Below are positions 8,427 through 17,497 of a stretch of DNA of 64,000 nucleotides, piece by piece. The DNA comes from Clostridia bacterium. Lineage in GTDB: Bacteria > Bacillota > Clostridia > Christensenellales > Aristaeellaceae. Numbering within the stretch: position 1 is the stretch's first letter; each line of letters starts with the position of its first letter. The position numbers were made by a program, and so were the translations under genes. The stretch is from positions 62,001 to 126,000 of the forward strand of contig JAFVXE010000028.1 in the NCBI GenBank assembly GCA_017501255.1, in the 5' to 3' direction. Under the pieces are notes generated by a model that was not told where the DNA came from, did no database searches, and saw only the letters and a program-made list of their open reading frames with translations.

Positions 8427-10070
8427 ATGCGCAAGATTATTGCTGGTATCCTGGCTATGATCATGCTCCTGTCCCTGTGCAGCTTTGCCGTTGCCGAGCA
8501 GGAACCCATCACCGTTACCGTGTTCCGTGGCGATCCTGGCGATCAGCCCACTGAAGACAACAAGATCTACAAGATGATCGAAGAACAGTTCGGCATCAAG
8601 TTCGAGATCGAATTCCTGGCTGGCGACCTGGACGAAGTTCTGGGCACCAAGATCGCCGGTGAAGACTATCCGGACCTGTTTGACGGCGGCAACAGCGCTG
8701 AGAAGCTCATCAACGCTGGCGCTCTGATCAACCTGCTGGACTACATCAGCGAAGAAAAGACCCCCAACCTGTACAATCACATCAAGGACCTGCTGCCCCA
8801 GCTGGTGAATGAGAACGGCGAACTGTTCATCATCCCCAACTACGGCATCAACTACAATGGTCAGATCGTGAACGCCAACAACGGCCCCGCTTTCTTCATC
8901 CAGAAGCAGGTTCTGGCTTGGGCTGGCTATCCCCAGATCAAGACCCTGGACGAGTACTTCAAGCTGATCGAAGACTTCATCGCTGCTAACCCCACCGATG
9001 AAAACGGCGCCGCTTACGAAGGCTTCGCCATCCTGTGCGAAGACTGGCGTCACTTCTGCCTCATCAACCCCGTGCAGCACCTGATGGGCCAGCCCAACGA
9101 AGGCGAAGTCTACATCAACCGCACTGCTGATGAGAACGGCATCTACGCTGTTGAAACCTTCATCGACAAGGATTACGCCAAGCCCTACTATGCTAAGCTG
9201 AACGAGGCTTTCAACAAGGGCCTGATCAATCCCGACACCTTCACCATGACCTACGACCAGTACATCGCCAAGCTGTCTGCCGGCACCGTTCTGGGTATGT
9301 TCGACCAGACCTGGGACTTCGGTACCGCTACCGCTGCTCTGGAAACCGCTAAGATGTACAAGAACACCTACGTTGCTCTGGGCCTCGTGTACGACGAGTC
9401 CTACGGCTTCGGCACCATCAACGAGCAGTACCTCAACGGCGGCGTGCCCAACAAGGACCGCGGCTTTGGTATCTCCGTGAACTGCGAATATCCCGAGCGC
9501 ATGATCGCCCTGTTCGAAGCTCTGCTGAGCGACGAGTGGCAGACCATCCTGCAGTGGGGTATCGAAGGCGAAGACTACTATGTTGAAGACGGCCGTATGC
9601 TGATGACTGCTGAGCAGTACAGCGTCCGCTCCGACTCCGCTTGGAAGATGGCCAATCAGGCTCTGACCATTTGGGAATCCGCTCCCAAGAAGCAGGGCAA
9701 GATGGACAACGGCAACACTTGGGCTCCTGGCGATCAGCCCGAAATCCTGCAGCTCAACATGAGCGATTACGACAAGGAATTCCTGGCTGCTTACGGCTAC
9801 GGCAAGTGGGCTGATTTCTTCAACGCTCCTTGCGAACTGGCTCCCTGGGGCGAAGCTTGGCAGATCGACAAGGCTCCCATCCAGGATGACTATGACAAGT
9901 TCCTCCTCATCCAGGATCAGCAGCTGCCCAAGATCATCATGAGCGCTTCCGCTGAAGAGCTGGACGCCAACTGGGATGCTTTCGTCGCCGAAATCACTCC
10001 CTATGCTGAGATCTACACTGAGTTCATGCAGAACGAAGTGACCAAGCTGGTTGAGCTGGCCACCAAGTAA
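8427..10070 (+). CDS. Extracellular solute-binding protein of second sugar ABC importer
   Basis: The binding protein has 547 aa. I start it at 8427, after AGAGGAGG; the ATG at 8325 lies before the promoter and lacks a site. The signal peptide is MRKIIAGILAMIMLLSLC followed by SFAVAEQEP. Its only Cys sits in LSLC, a poor lipobox because position -1 is Leu, and a cut after AVA is more likely. The mature protein is a family 1-like large binder. Codon use is strongly biased, as in the first binding protein, which fits high expression. A strong terminator follows, then the two permeases, so the binder would be made in excess over the membrane parts. Confidence 0.88.
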   Translation: MRKIIAGILAMIMLLSLCSFAVAEQEPITVTVFRGDPGDQPTEDNKIYKMIEEQFGIKFEIEFLAGDLDEVLGTKIAGEDYPDLFDGGNSAEKLINAGALINLLDYISEEKTPNLYNHIKDLLPQLVNENGELFIIPNYGINYNGQIVNANNGPAFFIQKQVLAWAGYPQIKTLDEYFKLIEDFIAANPTDENGAAYEGFAILCEDWRHFCLINPVQHLMGQPNEGEVYINRTADENGIYAVETFIDKDYAKPYYAKLNEAFNKGLINPDTFTMTYDQYIAKLSAGTVLGMFDQTWDFGTATAALETAKMYKNTYVALGLVYDESYGFGTINEQYLNGGVPNKDRGFGISVNCEYPERMIALFEALLSDEWQTILQWGIEGEDYYVEDGRMLMTAEQYSVRSDSAWKMANQALTIWESAPKKQGKMDNGNTWAPGDQPEILQLNMSDYDKEFLAAYGYGKWADFFNAPCELAPWGEAWQIDKAPIQDDYDKFLLIQDQQLPKIIMSASAEELDANWDAFVAEITPYAEIYTEFMQNEVTKLVELATK

Positions 10071-10088
10071 TCCAGAAATCTCTCATGA

Positions 10089-10122
10089 CCATGGGGAGAG
10101 CTCGCTCTCCCCATGGTTTTTT
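10089..10122 (+). terminator. Internal terminator between binding protein and permeases
   Basis: A perfect 12-bp stem (CCATGGGGAGAG / CTCTCCCCATGG) with a CTCG loop is followed by six T. It probably sets the ratio of binding protein to permease by partial read-through. Confidence 0.85.
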
Positions 10123-10139
10123 CGGAAAGGGGTATTCCT

Positions 10140-11093
10140 ATGACCGGTGCGGCTTACGAAATCCAACCGATGCAACCCGCCAAGAAAAAGAGCATCTGGA
10201 AAACGCTGTGGGACCAGAAATGGCTGATGGTCATGTCCATCCCGGTGCTTCTGTATGTTATGCTCTTTAACTACTATCCCCTGTGGGGCTGGCGCTATGC
10301 TTTCCAGAACCTTGATATTTCCACCATCAAAAAGGGTGCGGACTGGATTGGTTTTGGCAACTTTGAATGGCTGTTCAACGAAAAATACTTCTGGCTCGGC
10401 ATCCGTAATACGCTTGCCATGAGCGTCATCAACCTTGTTTTTGGCACTCTTGCTTCCATTCTGCTGGCCATCCTGCTCAACGAAGTGCGCAACCGTACTT
10501 TCAAGCGTACTGTGCAGACGGTTACCTATCTCCCCCACTTCCTGAGTATGGTTATCGTCGTTGGTATGGCGCAGAATATGTTCGTTTCTGATGGCCCCGT
10601 CAATCAGCTCTTGCTGTCTGCCAAGATTATTGACAAGCCTGTATGGTGGCTGGGTGAAGGCAAATACTTCTGGTTCCTGGTTGGTATCATCAACATCTGG
10701 AAGGAAGTTGGCTGGAACTCCATCATTTACATCTCCACCATGACTTCTATCGACCCCACGCTGTACGAAGCTGCTGCCATCGACGGTGCAGGCCGCTTCC
10801 AGCGTATTCTCCATGTTACGCTGCCCGGTATCAAGTCCACGTTCGTGGTGCTGCTTATCATGAACATTGGCCACTTGATGGAGGCTGGTTTCGAAATCCA
10901 GTACTTGTTGGGCAACAAGCAAGTTTATGATTTTTCACAGACCATCGACGTATTTGTGCTGGAGTATGGTATCCAGAATAACAAGTACGGCCGTGCCATT
11001 GCGGCTGGTATGTTTAAGAGCGTAGTCGGTATCATCCTGCTGTTTGCTGCCAACTTTGTTGCCAAGAAGCTGGATGAAGACACTCTGATTTAA
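10140..11093 (+). CDS. ABC sugar transporter permease, LplB type
   Basis: This is the first membrane subunit of the second importer, 317 aa. The ATG at 10140 follows GGAAAGGGG. The alternative ATG at 10113 overlaps the terminator stem and is unlikely. The EAA loop is YEAAAIDGAGRFQRI followed by LHVTLPGI. The N-terminal region and the Y-P-L-W-G-W-R-Y-A-F motif match the LplB/YtcP class and the first permease of this window (YFPLYGWIYAF), so the two importers are paralogous. The next permease starts 15 bases downstream. Confidence 0.9.
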   Translation: MTGAAYEIQPMQPAKKKSIWKTLWDQKWLMVMSIPVLLYVMLFNYYPLWGWRYAFQNLDISTIKKGADWIGFGNFEWLFNEKYFWLGIRNTLAMSVINLVFGTLASILLAILLNEVRNRTFKRTVQTVTYLPHFLSMVIVVGMAQNMFVSDGPVNQLLLSAKIIDKPVWWLGEGKYFWFLVGIINIWKEVGWNSIIYISTMTSIDPTLYEAAAIDGAGRFQRILHVTLPGIKSTFVVLLIMNIGHLMEAGFEIQYLLGNKQVYDFSQTIDVFVLEYGIQNNKYGRAIAAGMFKSVVGIILLFAANFVAKKLDEDTLI

Positions 11094-11107
11094 GGGAGGG
11101 ATATCCT

Positions 11108-12034
11108 GTGACTGCTGTTACGTATAACAAGAAGGCTAAAAAGCCTATGCAACAGGATGTCGTATTCCCCATTGTTAACGGCATTTTCCTTTGCATTTTG
11201 ATGTTTGTTACTCTGTTCCCCGTCATCAACACCGTTGCCATCTCTTTCAACGATGGTATCGATGCTGTGCGCGGCGGCATCGGCCTGTGGCCCCGCAAGT
11301 TCAGTGCTGAGGCATACAAGACCCTGCTGGCTGACAAGCTGACCTGGAACGCTTTCGGCATTTCCGTTGCCCGTACGGTCATCACCACCCTGACCAACCT
11401 GCTGTTCACCTCCATGCTGGCCTTCGCTCTGAGCCGCAAGGAGTATGTGTTCGGCAAGTTCATCACCCTGGCTGTGGTTCTGACCATGTACGTCAACGCC
11501 GGTCTGATTCCCAACTATCTGCTGATCCACCGCACGCTGAAGCTGAGCAAGACCTTCTGGGTCTACATCATTCCCACCATGTTCAGCTGCTTCAACATGA
11601 TCGTTATCCGTACCTATATCAACGGCCTGCCCGAGGCGCTGGCGGAATCTGCCCGTATCGACGGCGCCAATGATATGCGTATCTTCTGGCAGATCATCTT
11701 CCCCCTGTGCACCCCCGTGCTGGCCACTGTGGCTCTGTTCGTTGCCGTTGGCAGCTGGAACCAGTGGTTCGATACCCAGCTGTACTGCGGCAGCAAGAAG
11801 TACCTGCACACCCTGCAGTACCTGCTGAAGATGAAGCTGGCCACCTCCATGAACACTGCCAATGCCGCCAACGCTTCCGTTGACGCTCTGGCCAGTCAGG
11901 CAGCTGCCAAGTCCACGCCCATCACCATTCGTTGTGCAATCACCGTGGTCTCTGCTCTGCCCATTCTGGTGGTGTATCCCTTCCTGCAGCGCTACTTCGT
12001 TACCGGTATGGTTCTGGGCGGCGTTAAGGGCTAA
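11108..12034 (+). CDS. ABC sugar transporter permease, LplC type
   Basis: This is the second membrane subunit of the importer, 308 aa, with a GTG start after GGGAGGG. The EAA motif is LAESARIDGANDMRIFWQIIFPLC. The end, GMVLGGVKG, matches the end of the first importer's second permease (GIMIGAVKG). It is translated 15 bases after its partner. No ATPase gene is nearby, so a shared ATPase is inferred here also. Confidence 0.9.
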   Translation: MTAVTYNKKAKKPMQQDVVFPIVNGIFLCILMFVTLFPVINTVAISFNDGIDAVRGGIGLWPRKFSAEAYKTLLADKLTWNAFGISVARTVITTLTNLLFTSMLAFALSRKEYVFGKFITLAVVLTMYVNAGLIPNYLLIHRTLKLSKTFWVYIIPTMFSCFNMIVIRTYINGLPEALAESARIDGANDMRIFWQIIFPLCTPVLATVALFVAVGSWNQWFDTQLYCGSKKYLHTLQYLLKMKLATSMNTANAANASVDALASQAAAKSTPITIRCAITVVSALPILVVYPFLQRYFVTGMVLGGVKG

Positions 12035-12069
12035 TTCCCACATGGTCATACCCCGTTTCGGATTTCCGA

Positions 12070-12099
12070 ACGCCGCTCTGCCAAAGAGCGGCGTTTTTT
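12070..12099 (+). terminator. Intrinsic terminator after the permease pair
   Basis: Perfect 10-bp arms ACGCCGCTCT and AGAGCGGCGT with a 5-base loop are followed by six T. It separates the importer from the carboxylesterase, which has its own AAGGAGG but no clear promoter that I could see. Confidence 0.8.
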
Positions 12100-12133
12100 G
12101 TATTCCAACGAGTATTTTGAAGGAGGCGTTACC

Positions 12134-13657
12134 ATGATCCGCAAAGTTAAGGTGGAAAACGGTTGGGTGCGAGGCTTGCCCGCTGCCGACCCCCGCATTA
12201 CCAGCTACAAAGGCATTCCCTTTGCCGACAAGCCCATTGGTAAGAATCGCTGGCGTGCCCCGCAGCCTTGTCCCGACTGGGAAGGCGAACTCTTTGCTGC
12301 CGACTTTGGCCCCATTGCCATGCAGGCCAATTGTGCCGGCGACCCTGCCAAGGACATCTATGCCCGTGAATGGGCAGTGGATGCCGAGCTGCCCATGAGC
12401 GAGGACTGCCTGTACCTGAATGTGTGGGCACCTGCTGATGGCCGCAAGAATATGCCTGTTTACGTATGGTATTTCGGCGGCGGTTTGCAGGTTGGCAACA
12501 CCACGGAAATGGAATTTGACGGTGAACGCCTTGCCCGCCGTGGGATTGTGGTGGTTACGGTCGGTTATCGTCTGAATGCCTTTGGTTTTCTGTGCCATCC
12601 CGAAATCACTGCCGAGGCACCGGAAGCCTGTGCCAACTTTGGTTTTCTGGATCAGCAGTGCGCTACCCGCTGGGTGAAGCGCAACATTGCGGCCTTTGGC
12701 GGCGATCCGGAAAACATCACCATCGGCGGCCAGTCCGCTGGCGGCATGAGCGTTTGTGCGCAGATGACCAGCCCCCAGAATGTGGGCCTGTTCCAGCGTG
12801 CCATCGTGGAAAGCGGCACCTTTGCCCAGCCCTACAACGGCAAGTTCGGCCTCTTCCCCCTGACCATGGAAAAAGCCGAAGAGCAGGGCAAGAAGTTCTT
12901 TGAGATTCTCGGCGTCAAGACCCTTGAGGAAGCCCGTGCGCTGCCTGCACGCTTCATTGAGGACAAGAGCCTGGAACAGCCCTGGGGGATGTGGGGCGAG
13001 GCGGTAGACGGCCATTTCAGCACCTATCCCAGCGGCGAATGGTACACCCATCCCGAGCGCATTATCTGCCCCGTTTTGCTGGGGCAAACCAATGACGAGT
13101 TCACCAATAAGCCCGATGCCAAGACCTCCGAAGAACTGGCTGCTCTGGCCAAGGAATGCTTCCCCGGTGCCGAGGACAAGTTCCTGTCCTTCTTCTCTCA
13201 GCCCGTTACCGAGGAATCCATTGCCAAGGAAGGCCTGATTCACTCCATCGCCTTCGCCATCCGTGCTGCTGCCCGTCAGAACGCCCGGGAAGGCATTGAG
13301 CAGCCCCTGTATGCCTATAATTTCGATACCACCATCCCTGGCTGGGACAACCCCGGCACCTTCCATTCCGTGGACTTGTGGTTCTTCTTTGAAACCCTGG
13401 CCAAGTGCTGGCGTCCCTTCACCGGTATGCACTACGACCTGGCCCGCCAGATGTGTGATTACTGGGTCAATTTCATCCGCACCGGCGACCCCAATGGCAT
13501 GGACAGCCAAAACAAGCCCCTGCCGCTGTGGCCCCGCCTTACCGACGATGCCCCCGCCCAGATGACCTTCACCCACACCTCTGTGCCCGTTGCATGGCCT
13601 GTGCCTGAGCTGGAGAGCTTCCTGGTGGACAAGCTGCTGGAGAAGGCGAAGAAGTAA
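12134..13657 (+). CDS. Type B carboxylesterase (alpha/beta hydrolase)
   Basis: The esterase has 507 aa and starts after GAAGGAGG. The family signature is intact: N-terminal YKGIPFAD, SEDCLYLNVW near residues 95-105, the oxyanion FGGG, and the nucleophile Ser201 in GGQSAGG. Glu in the NDEFTN segment and His in GTFHSVDLWF are the likely other members of the triad. There is no signal peptide, so it is cytoplasmic. Placed between a sugar importer and an alpha-xylosidase, it probably removes acetyl or aryl esters from imported plant oligosaccharides. The substrate is inferred from context only. Confidence 0.88.
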   Translation: MIRKVKVENGWVRGLPAADPRITSYKGIPFADKPIGKNRWRAPQPCPDWEGELFAADFGPIAMQANCAGDPAKDIYAREWAVDAELPMSEDCLYLNVWAPADGRKNMPVYVWYFGGGLQVGNTTEMEFDGERLARRGIVVVTVGYRLNAFGFLCHPEITAEAPEACANFGFLDQQCATRWVKRNIAAFGGDPENITIGGQSAGGMSVCAQMTSPQNVGLFQRAIVESGTFAQPYNGKFGLFPLTMEKAEEQGKKFFEILGVKTLEEARALPARFIEDKSLEQPWGMWGEAVDGHFSTYPSGEWYTHPERIICPVLLGQTNDEFTNKPDAKTSEELAALAKECFPGAEDKFLSFFSQPVTEESIAKEGLIHSIAFAIRAAARQNAREGIEQPLYAYNFDTTIPGWDNPGTFHSVDLWFFFETLAKCWRPFTGMHYDLARQMCDYWVNFIRTGDPNGMDSQNKPLPLWPRLTDDAPAQMTFTHTSVPVAWPVPELESFLVDKLLEKAKK

Positions 13658-13659
13658 TG

Positions 13660-13743
13660 CCAAGGGGCGCTGCTCCTTGACCCCACCAAAGGAATGAAGT
13701 CCCTTTGGAATCCCGGTTCTGTGCCCATTTCATGGGCACAGAA
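13660..13743. repeat. Cluster of three intergenic hairpins, likely a dispersed repeat
   Basis: Three successive palindromes lie after the esterase stop: CAAGGGG/CTCCTTG, CCAAAGG/CCTTTGG (13686-13708) and a perfect 12-bp stem at 13717-13743 (TTCTGTGCCCAT / ATGGGCACAGAA). None has a T tract. The first two resemble short palindromic repeats I know from intergenic regions of gut Clostridia. I have only one copy here, so the repeat status is inferred. Confidence 0.45.
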
Positions 13744-13779
13744 GGAAAACAACCAATAGAAACGAATCCGACACCTCAA

Positions 13780-13810
13780 AACGACCGGGGCGTTTTTCGT
13801 CCCGGTCGTT
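13780..13810. terminator. Terminator between convergent esterase and GH31 genes
   Basis: The arms AACGACCGGG and CCCGGTCGTT are a perfect 10 bp around an 11-base loop. Both flanking genes end toward it. The T run is weak. Confidence 0.5.
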
Positions 13811-13843
13811 CTCTGTTATTTAGTTCCCATTGGGCGTTCTCCG

Positions 13844-15823
13844 TTAATCAACAATCTTTTCAAACACAGGGATTCTTTCCAGCGGGGCATCCACCATGGT
13901 ATACAGGCCGCCCTCCCCTGCCGTGTAGCGCTCATCCGTATCCACATTGCGCCAGTTACCTTTGGGGAAATACACTTGGCGGCTTCTTGCGCCCATTTCC
14001 AGCACAGGCGCTACCAGATAGGCCCCGCCGAACATATACTGATCTTTCAATTCTGCGCAGTTTTCGTCCTGCGGGAATTCATACTGCATGGCACGCATGA
14101 TGGGCGTTCCGTCCTCATGGGCTTCCTGCATGACCTGACGCAGATAGGGCCGCAGGCTTTCCCGCCGTTCCATGTAGTGGGTCAGAATGGGATAAGTCGC
14201 ATCGCCATAGCTCCATACTTCATTATCATAGCCGGAATCCAGCACTTCGGTACCGTCCTTGCGGCGTACCGGATGATGGGGCTGTCGGTCGCCGTGGAGG
14301 CGCATTACCGGGCAATAGCAGCCCCATTGGAACCAGCGGATAAACAGTTCCCGGTAGTCCTCATGATCCGGCCAGCCGCCGTGGAAACCGCCGATATCCG
14401 TGGTCCACCAGGGAATACCCGCATAGCCCATGCTCAAACCGGCGCAGATTTGATAGCGGAAATCCTCCCAACGGCTCATGATATCGCCGCTCCATACCAG
14501 TGCCCCATACCGCTGACTGCCTGCCCAGGCACAGCGCAGCAAATTGACCGGGTTCTCCACACCGCTTTCCCGCAGACCATCATAGAAGGTTTTGGCATAC
14601 AGCTGCGGGAACACATTGCCCACCTGCACATTGGGGCCGATATGGTAGCGGTAGTTCTTGAAATCATAGGTACCGTATTCCGGCTCTGCTTCATCCAGCC
14701 AGAAGATCCGGATGCCATGATCGAAGTAGTTCTTGCGGCATTTGGTCCACACATAGTCCCGGGCACGGGGATTGGTGGCATCGAAGAACATATTGTCCTC
14801 CACAAAGCGCATCCCGATCTGTTCGCCGTATTCTGCCCTGACCAGAAGGCCCTGTTGCAGCATCTCGCCGTAATTCTCGCTGGTTAACGCCACCTGAGGC
14901 CACACGCTCACCATCAGCTCAATGCCCATGTCGTTCAATTCCTTCACCATGGCGACAGGATCCGGGAAGAATTCCGGATCAAAGCGATAGTCGCCCATTT
15001 TGGGCCAATGGAAGAAATCGCATACGATCACATCAATTTTGAGCCCACGGCGCTTGTATTCCCGGGCCACTTCCAGCAGCTGTTCCTGATTCCAGTAGCG
15101 CAGTTTGCACTGCCAGAAGCCCAGACCATACTCCGGCATCCGGGGAACGAAGCCGGTAGCCTTGCCGTAGGCTCGGGAGATCTCCCTGGGGGTATCCCCG
15201 GCGGTGATCCAATAATCCAGCTGCTTGGTGGATTCTGCGTGCCATGTGGTGCGGTTTTTGCCAAAGGACACGCTGCCGATGGCCGGATTATGCCACAGGA
15301 AGCCATAGCCCAGACTGGATACATAGAACGGCACGCTGGCCTGAGAATTGCGGTGGGCCAATTCCAGCGTTGCGCCCTTCCAGTCCAGCATTTCCTCCTG
15401 ATACTGGCCCATGCCGTAGATATGCTCCCCATCCCTGCCTTCAAAGGTGGCGGTCAGGGCAAAATCACCGCCCAGATAGGGCTCAAACTTGCGGCAGCGC
15501 AGCTGCAAAGCATGGGCAGCAGGGGTCTCCCGGAGCAGCACCTCCCCCCGCTGATTCAGGAAGGTGATCTGTGCATACCGATGCCAGTCGTCCATGATCA
15601 CATCCGCTGTGATGTTTCCGCAGCGGATGGAAGCGTGTTCATCTTCAATGACAATATCCACCTGCGTTTCCTCAGGTTCCAGCAGCGCATAGCGGAAATC
15701 CTGCACTTCCCCCACCAAAGTGGAGCGCACCCGCAGACTGTTTTCGCCCCAGGGGGTGATCATCAGTTTTTCGTTCTTGTTGCGCCAAACCAGCGAATTG
15801 CCTTCCTGCTCAAAGTAGCGCAT
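13844..15823 (-). CDS. Glycoside hydrolase family 31 (alpha-xylosidase / alpha-glucosidase)
   Basis: This retaining alpha-glycosidase has 659 aa. I take the ATG of MRYFEQEG, preceded by GGAGGA; a longer in-frame frame upstream has no start signal. The N-terminal half is the beta-sandwich region, and the barrel begins near residue 225 (YGLGFWQCKLRYWNQEQLL). The nucleophile is Asp377 in FWLDEAEPEYG, a form common in YicI-like alpha-xylosidases; the acid/base Asp lies in VWSGDI. There is no signal peptide. It is divergent from a GH43 gene and would trim alpha-xylosyl or alpha-glucosyl residues from imported xyloglucan or starch-type oligosaccharides. The xylosidase call is preferred but not proven. 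Confidence 0.88.
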   Translation of the reverse strand: MRYFEQEGNSLVWRNKNEKLMITPWGENSLRVRSTLVGEVQDFRYALLEPEETQVDIVIEDEHASIRCGNITADVIMDDWHRYAQITFLNQRGEVLLRETPAAHALQLRCRKFEPYLGGDFALTATFEGRDGEHIYGMGQYQEEMLDWKGATLELAHRNSQASVPFYVSSLGYGFLWHNPAIGSVSFGKNRTTWHAESTKQLDYWITAGDTPREISRAYGKATGFVPRMPEYGLGFWQCKLRYWNQEQLLEVAREYKRRGLKIDVIVCDFFHWPKMGDYRFDPEFFPDPVAMVKELNDMGIELMVSVWPQVALTSENYGEMLQQGLLVRAEYGEQIGMRFVEDNMFFDATNPRARDYVWTKCRKNYFDHGIRIFWLDEAEPEYGTYDFKNYRYHIGPNVQVGNVFPQLYAKTFYDGLRESGVENPVNLLRCAWAGSQRYGALVWSGDIMSRWEDFRYQICAGLSMGYAGIPWWTTDIGGFHGGWPDHEDYRELFIRWFQWGCYCPVMRLHGDRQPHHPVRRKDGTEVLDSGYDNEVWSYGDATYPILTHYMERRESLRPYLRQVMQEAHEDGTPIMRAMQYEFPQDENCAELKDQYMFGGAYLVAPVLEMGARSRQVYFPKGNWRNVDTDERYTAGEGGLYTMVDAPLERIPVFEKIVD

Positions 15824-15889
15824 GGATTTTTCCTCCTGTAGATAGCTGTTCTGTTGCTGCCGTATTATCTGCCGGCATTCTTTGCAGCC

Positions 15890-15918
15890 ATTATAGCGAA
15901 AAAGCAGCGCCGGCGCAA
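15890..15918 (-). promoter_or_regulatory. Candidate promoter of the GH31 gene
   Basis: On the minus strand TTGCGC (15918-15913) is followed after 17 bases by TATAAT (15895-15890), about 67 bases before the GH31 start. Confidence 0.55.
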
Positions 15919-15963
15919 TGCAAAAAGCGCATTTCTCCACAATGGATTTTGCAGTATTTCCCC

Positions 15964-15992
15964 TTGCACAGTTGCGCCGGGTCTGCTATCAT
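15964..15992 (+). promoter_or_regulatory. Candidate promoter of the second GH43 gene
   Basis: TTGCAC (15964-15969), a 17-base spacer and TATCAT (15987-15992) precede the GH43 start by 45 bases. It is back to back with the GH31 promoter, so one regulator could act on both. Confidence 0.55.
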
Positions 15993-16036
15993 CTAAGCAA
16001 GAAACAGGGCGCAGCCCGCACAAAGGAGAAAACAAG

Positions 16037-17449
16037 ATGAAACAGCAGGTTTTCAACCCCTATCTGCCCAGCTGGGAATACATCCCTGACGGCGAACCCC
16101 GTGTATTTGACGGACGCTTGTATGTATACGGCAGCCACGACTGCTTCAACGGCGATGTGTACTGCCAGAATGATTATGTATGCTGGTCTGCCCCTGAGGA
16201 TGACCTGTCCGACTGGCGGTACGAGGGCGTCATCTTCAAAAAAACGCAGGATCCCCGCAATCCCGACGGCGCTCATGCCCTGTGGGCTCCGGATGTTTGC
16301 CGGGGCAATGACGGCAAGTACTACCTGTACTATTGCCTCGATTTCCTCAAGGAAATCGGCGTGGCTGTGTGCGACACCCCCGCCGGTGAGTATCAGTTCC
16401 TGGATTTCGTCCGCTACCCCAACGGTGATATTCTGGGTTCCCGCCCCGATGAAATCCGCCAGTTCGACCCGGGTATCTTCATCGACGATGACCAGCGCAT
16501 TTACCTGTTCTCCGGCAACAGCCCCCGCTACAAAACCCCCGGCGTGGACAAGGACAGCCTGAAAATGGAGCTGGAGCAGGATATGATCACCGTCAAGGAC
16601 GGCCCCTACCACAACCTGCCCATCATCAACGATGCAGATGGCACCGAATATGAAGCGCATCCCTTCTTTGAAGCCAGTTCCGTGCGCAAGATCAATGGCA
16701 AATACTACTTCATCTACTCCTCCTGCTGGATGCACGAGCTCTGTTGGGCTGTGGCGGATACCCCATTGGGCGAATACCGCTATGGCGGCGTGCTGGTCTC
16801 CAATGCAGATATTGGCGTCAACGGCAACACCGAAGCCCTCAACTACCGGGGCAATACCCACGGCAGCGTTATCAACGCAGGCGGCAAGTGGTATGTATTC
16901 TATCACCGCCAGACCAACCGGCATTTCTTCTCCCGTCAAGCCTGCGCTGAGGAAATCTTCTTTGATGGCGAGCGTTTCCATCAGGCGGAAATCACCTCCT
17001 GTGGCCTCAACGGCGGCCCCCTGAAGGACGAAGGCAGCTACGAAGCCCGGATTGCCTGCCATTTGTATTCCAAGAACGGCACCTGCGAAAGCCTCCCCGA
17101 GCAGCAGGATGAAAACCATCCCACCTTTACCCAGGAGGGCGTTGACCGTATGGACAACCCCAACCAGTACATCAACAACATGGTGGATGGTGCTACTGCC
17201 GGTTACCGCTATTTCAACTTTACGGATGCCAAGAAAATCTTCGTGGAGGTTCGTGGCACTGCCACCGGTTCTTTCGTGGTACGGGATGAACGTGGCGGCA
17301 ATGTGGTTGCCCGCATTCCCGTGTCTCCCTCCGAAGGCTGGCAGCGCTTCACCGCACCGCTGACCATCGAAAGCGGCAAAAAGCCCCTGTATTTCACCTA
17401 TGAAGGCGAAGGCGCAGCGGACTTTATGCGGTTCGGGTTTGAAAAGTAA
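16037..17449 (+). CDS. Glycoside hydrolase family 43 enzyme with CBM6-like C-terminus
   Basis: The enzyme has 470 aa and starts at 16037 after AAAGGAGA. The three catalytic acids are placed at Asp18 (YIPDGEPRVF), Asp144 (RQFDPGIF) and Glu212 (FFEASSVRK). The sequence YVYGSHD near residue 29 and the W-A-P-D-V blade motif fit arabinofuranosidase/xylosidase subfamilies. From about residue 360 onward (VDRMDNPNQYINNM to FMRFGFEK) a CBM6-like domain follows. There is no signal peptide. With the divergent GH31 it would complete intracellular release of xylose and arabinose. Confidence 0.88.
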   Translation: MKQQVFNPYLPSWEYIPDGEPRVFDGRLYVYGSHDCFNGDVYCQNDYVCWSAPEDDLSDWRYEGVIFKKTQDPRNPDGAHALWAPDVCRGNDGKYYLYYCLDFLKEIGVAVCDTPAGEYQFLDFVRYPNGDILGSRPDEIRQFDPGIFIDDDQRIYLFSGNSPRYKTPGVDKDSLKMELEQDMITVKDGPYHNLPIINDADGTEYEAHPFFEASSVRKINGKYYFIYSSCWMHELCWAVADTPLGEYRYGGVLVSNADIGVNGNTEALNYRGNTHGSVINAGGKWYVFYHRQTNRHFFSRQACAEEIFFDGERFHQAEITSCGLNGGPLKDEGSYEARIACHLYSKNGTCESLPEQQDENHPTFTQEGVDRMDNPNQYINNMVDGATAGYRYFNFTDAKKIFVEVRGTATGSFVVRDERGGNVVARIPVSPSEGWQRFTAPLTIESGKKPLYFTYEGEGAADFMRFGFEK

Positions 17450-17458
17450 GAATATGCA

Positions 17459-17492
17459 AAGCCGTTGCAGGCAATGGTCTGCAACGGCTTTA
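17459..17492. terminator. Terminator after GH43, between convergent genes
   Basis: Perfect 12-bp arms AAGCCGTTGCAG and CTGCAACGGCTT enclose an 8-base loop, followed by TTTAT. The same stem core recurs in the terminator at 30362-30401. Confidence 0.65.
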
Positions 17493-17497
17493 TCATT

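Noticed and set aside
11090..13663. 857-aa open frame on the minus strand
   Set aside because: It is the mirror of the permease and esterase genes, caused by codon bias. Its sequence is Gly/His/Gln-rich without any domain, and the + strand genes have full family signatures.
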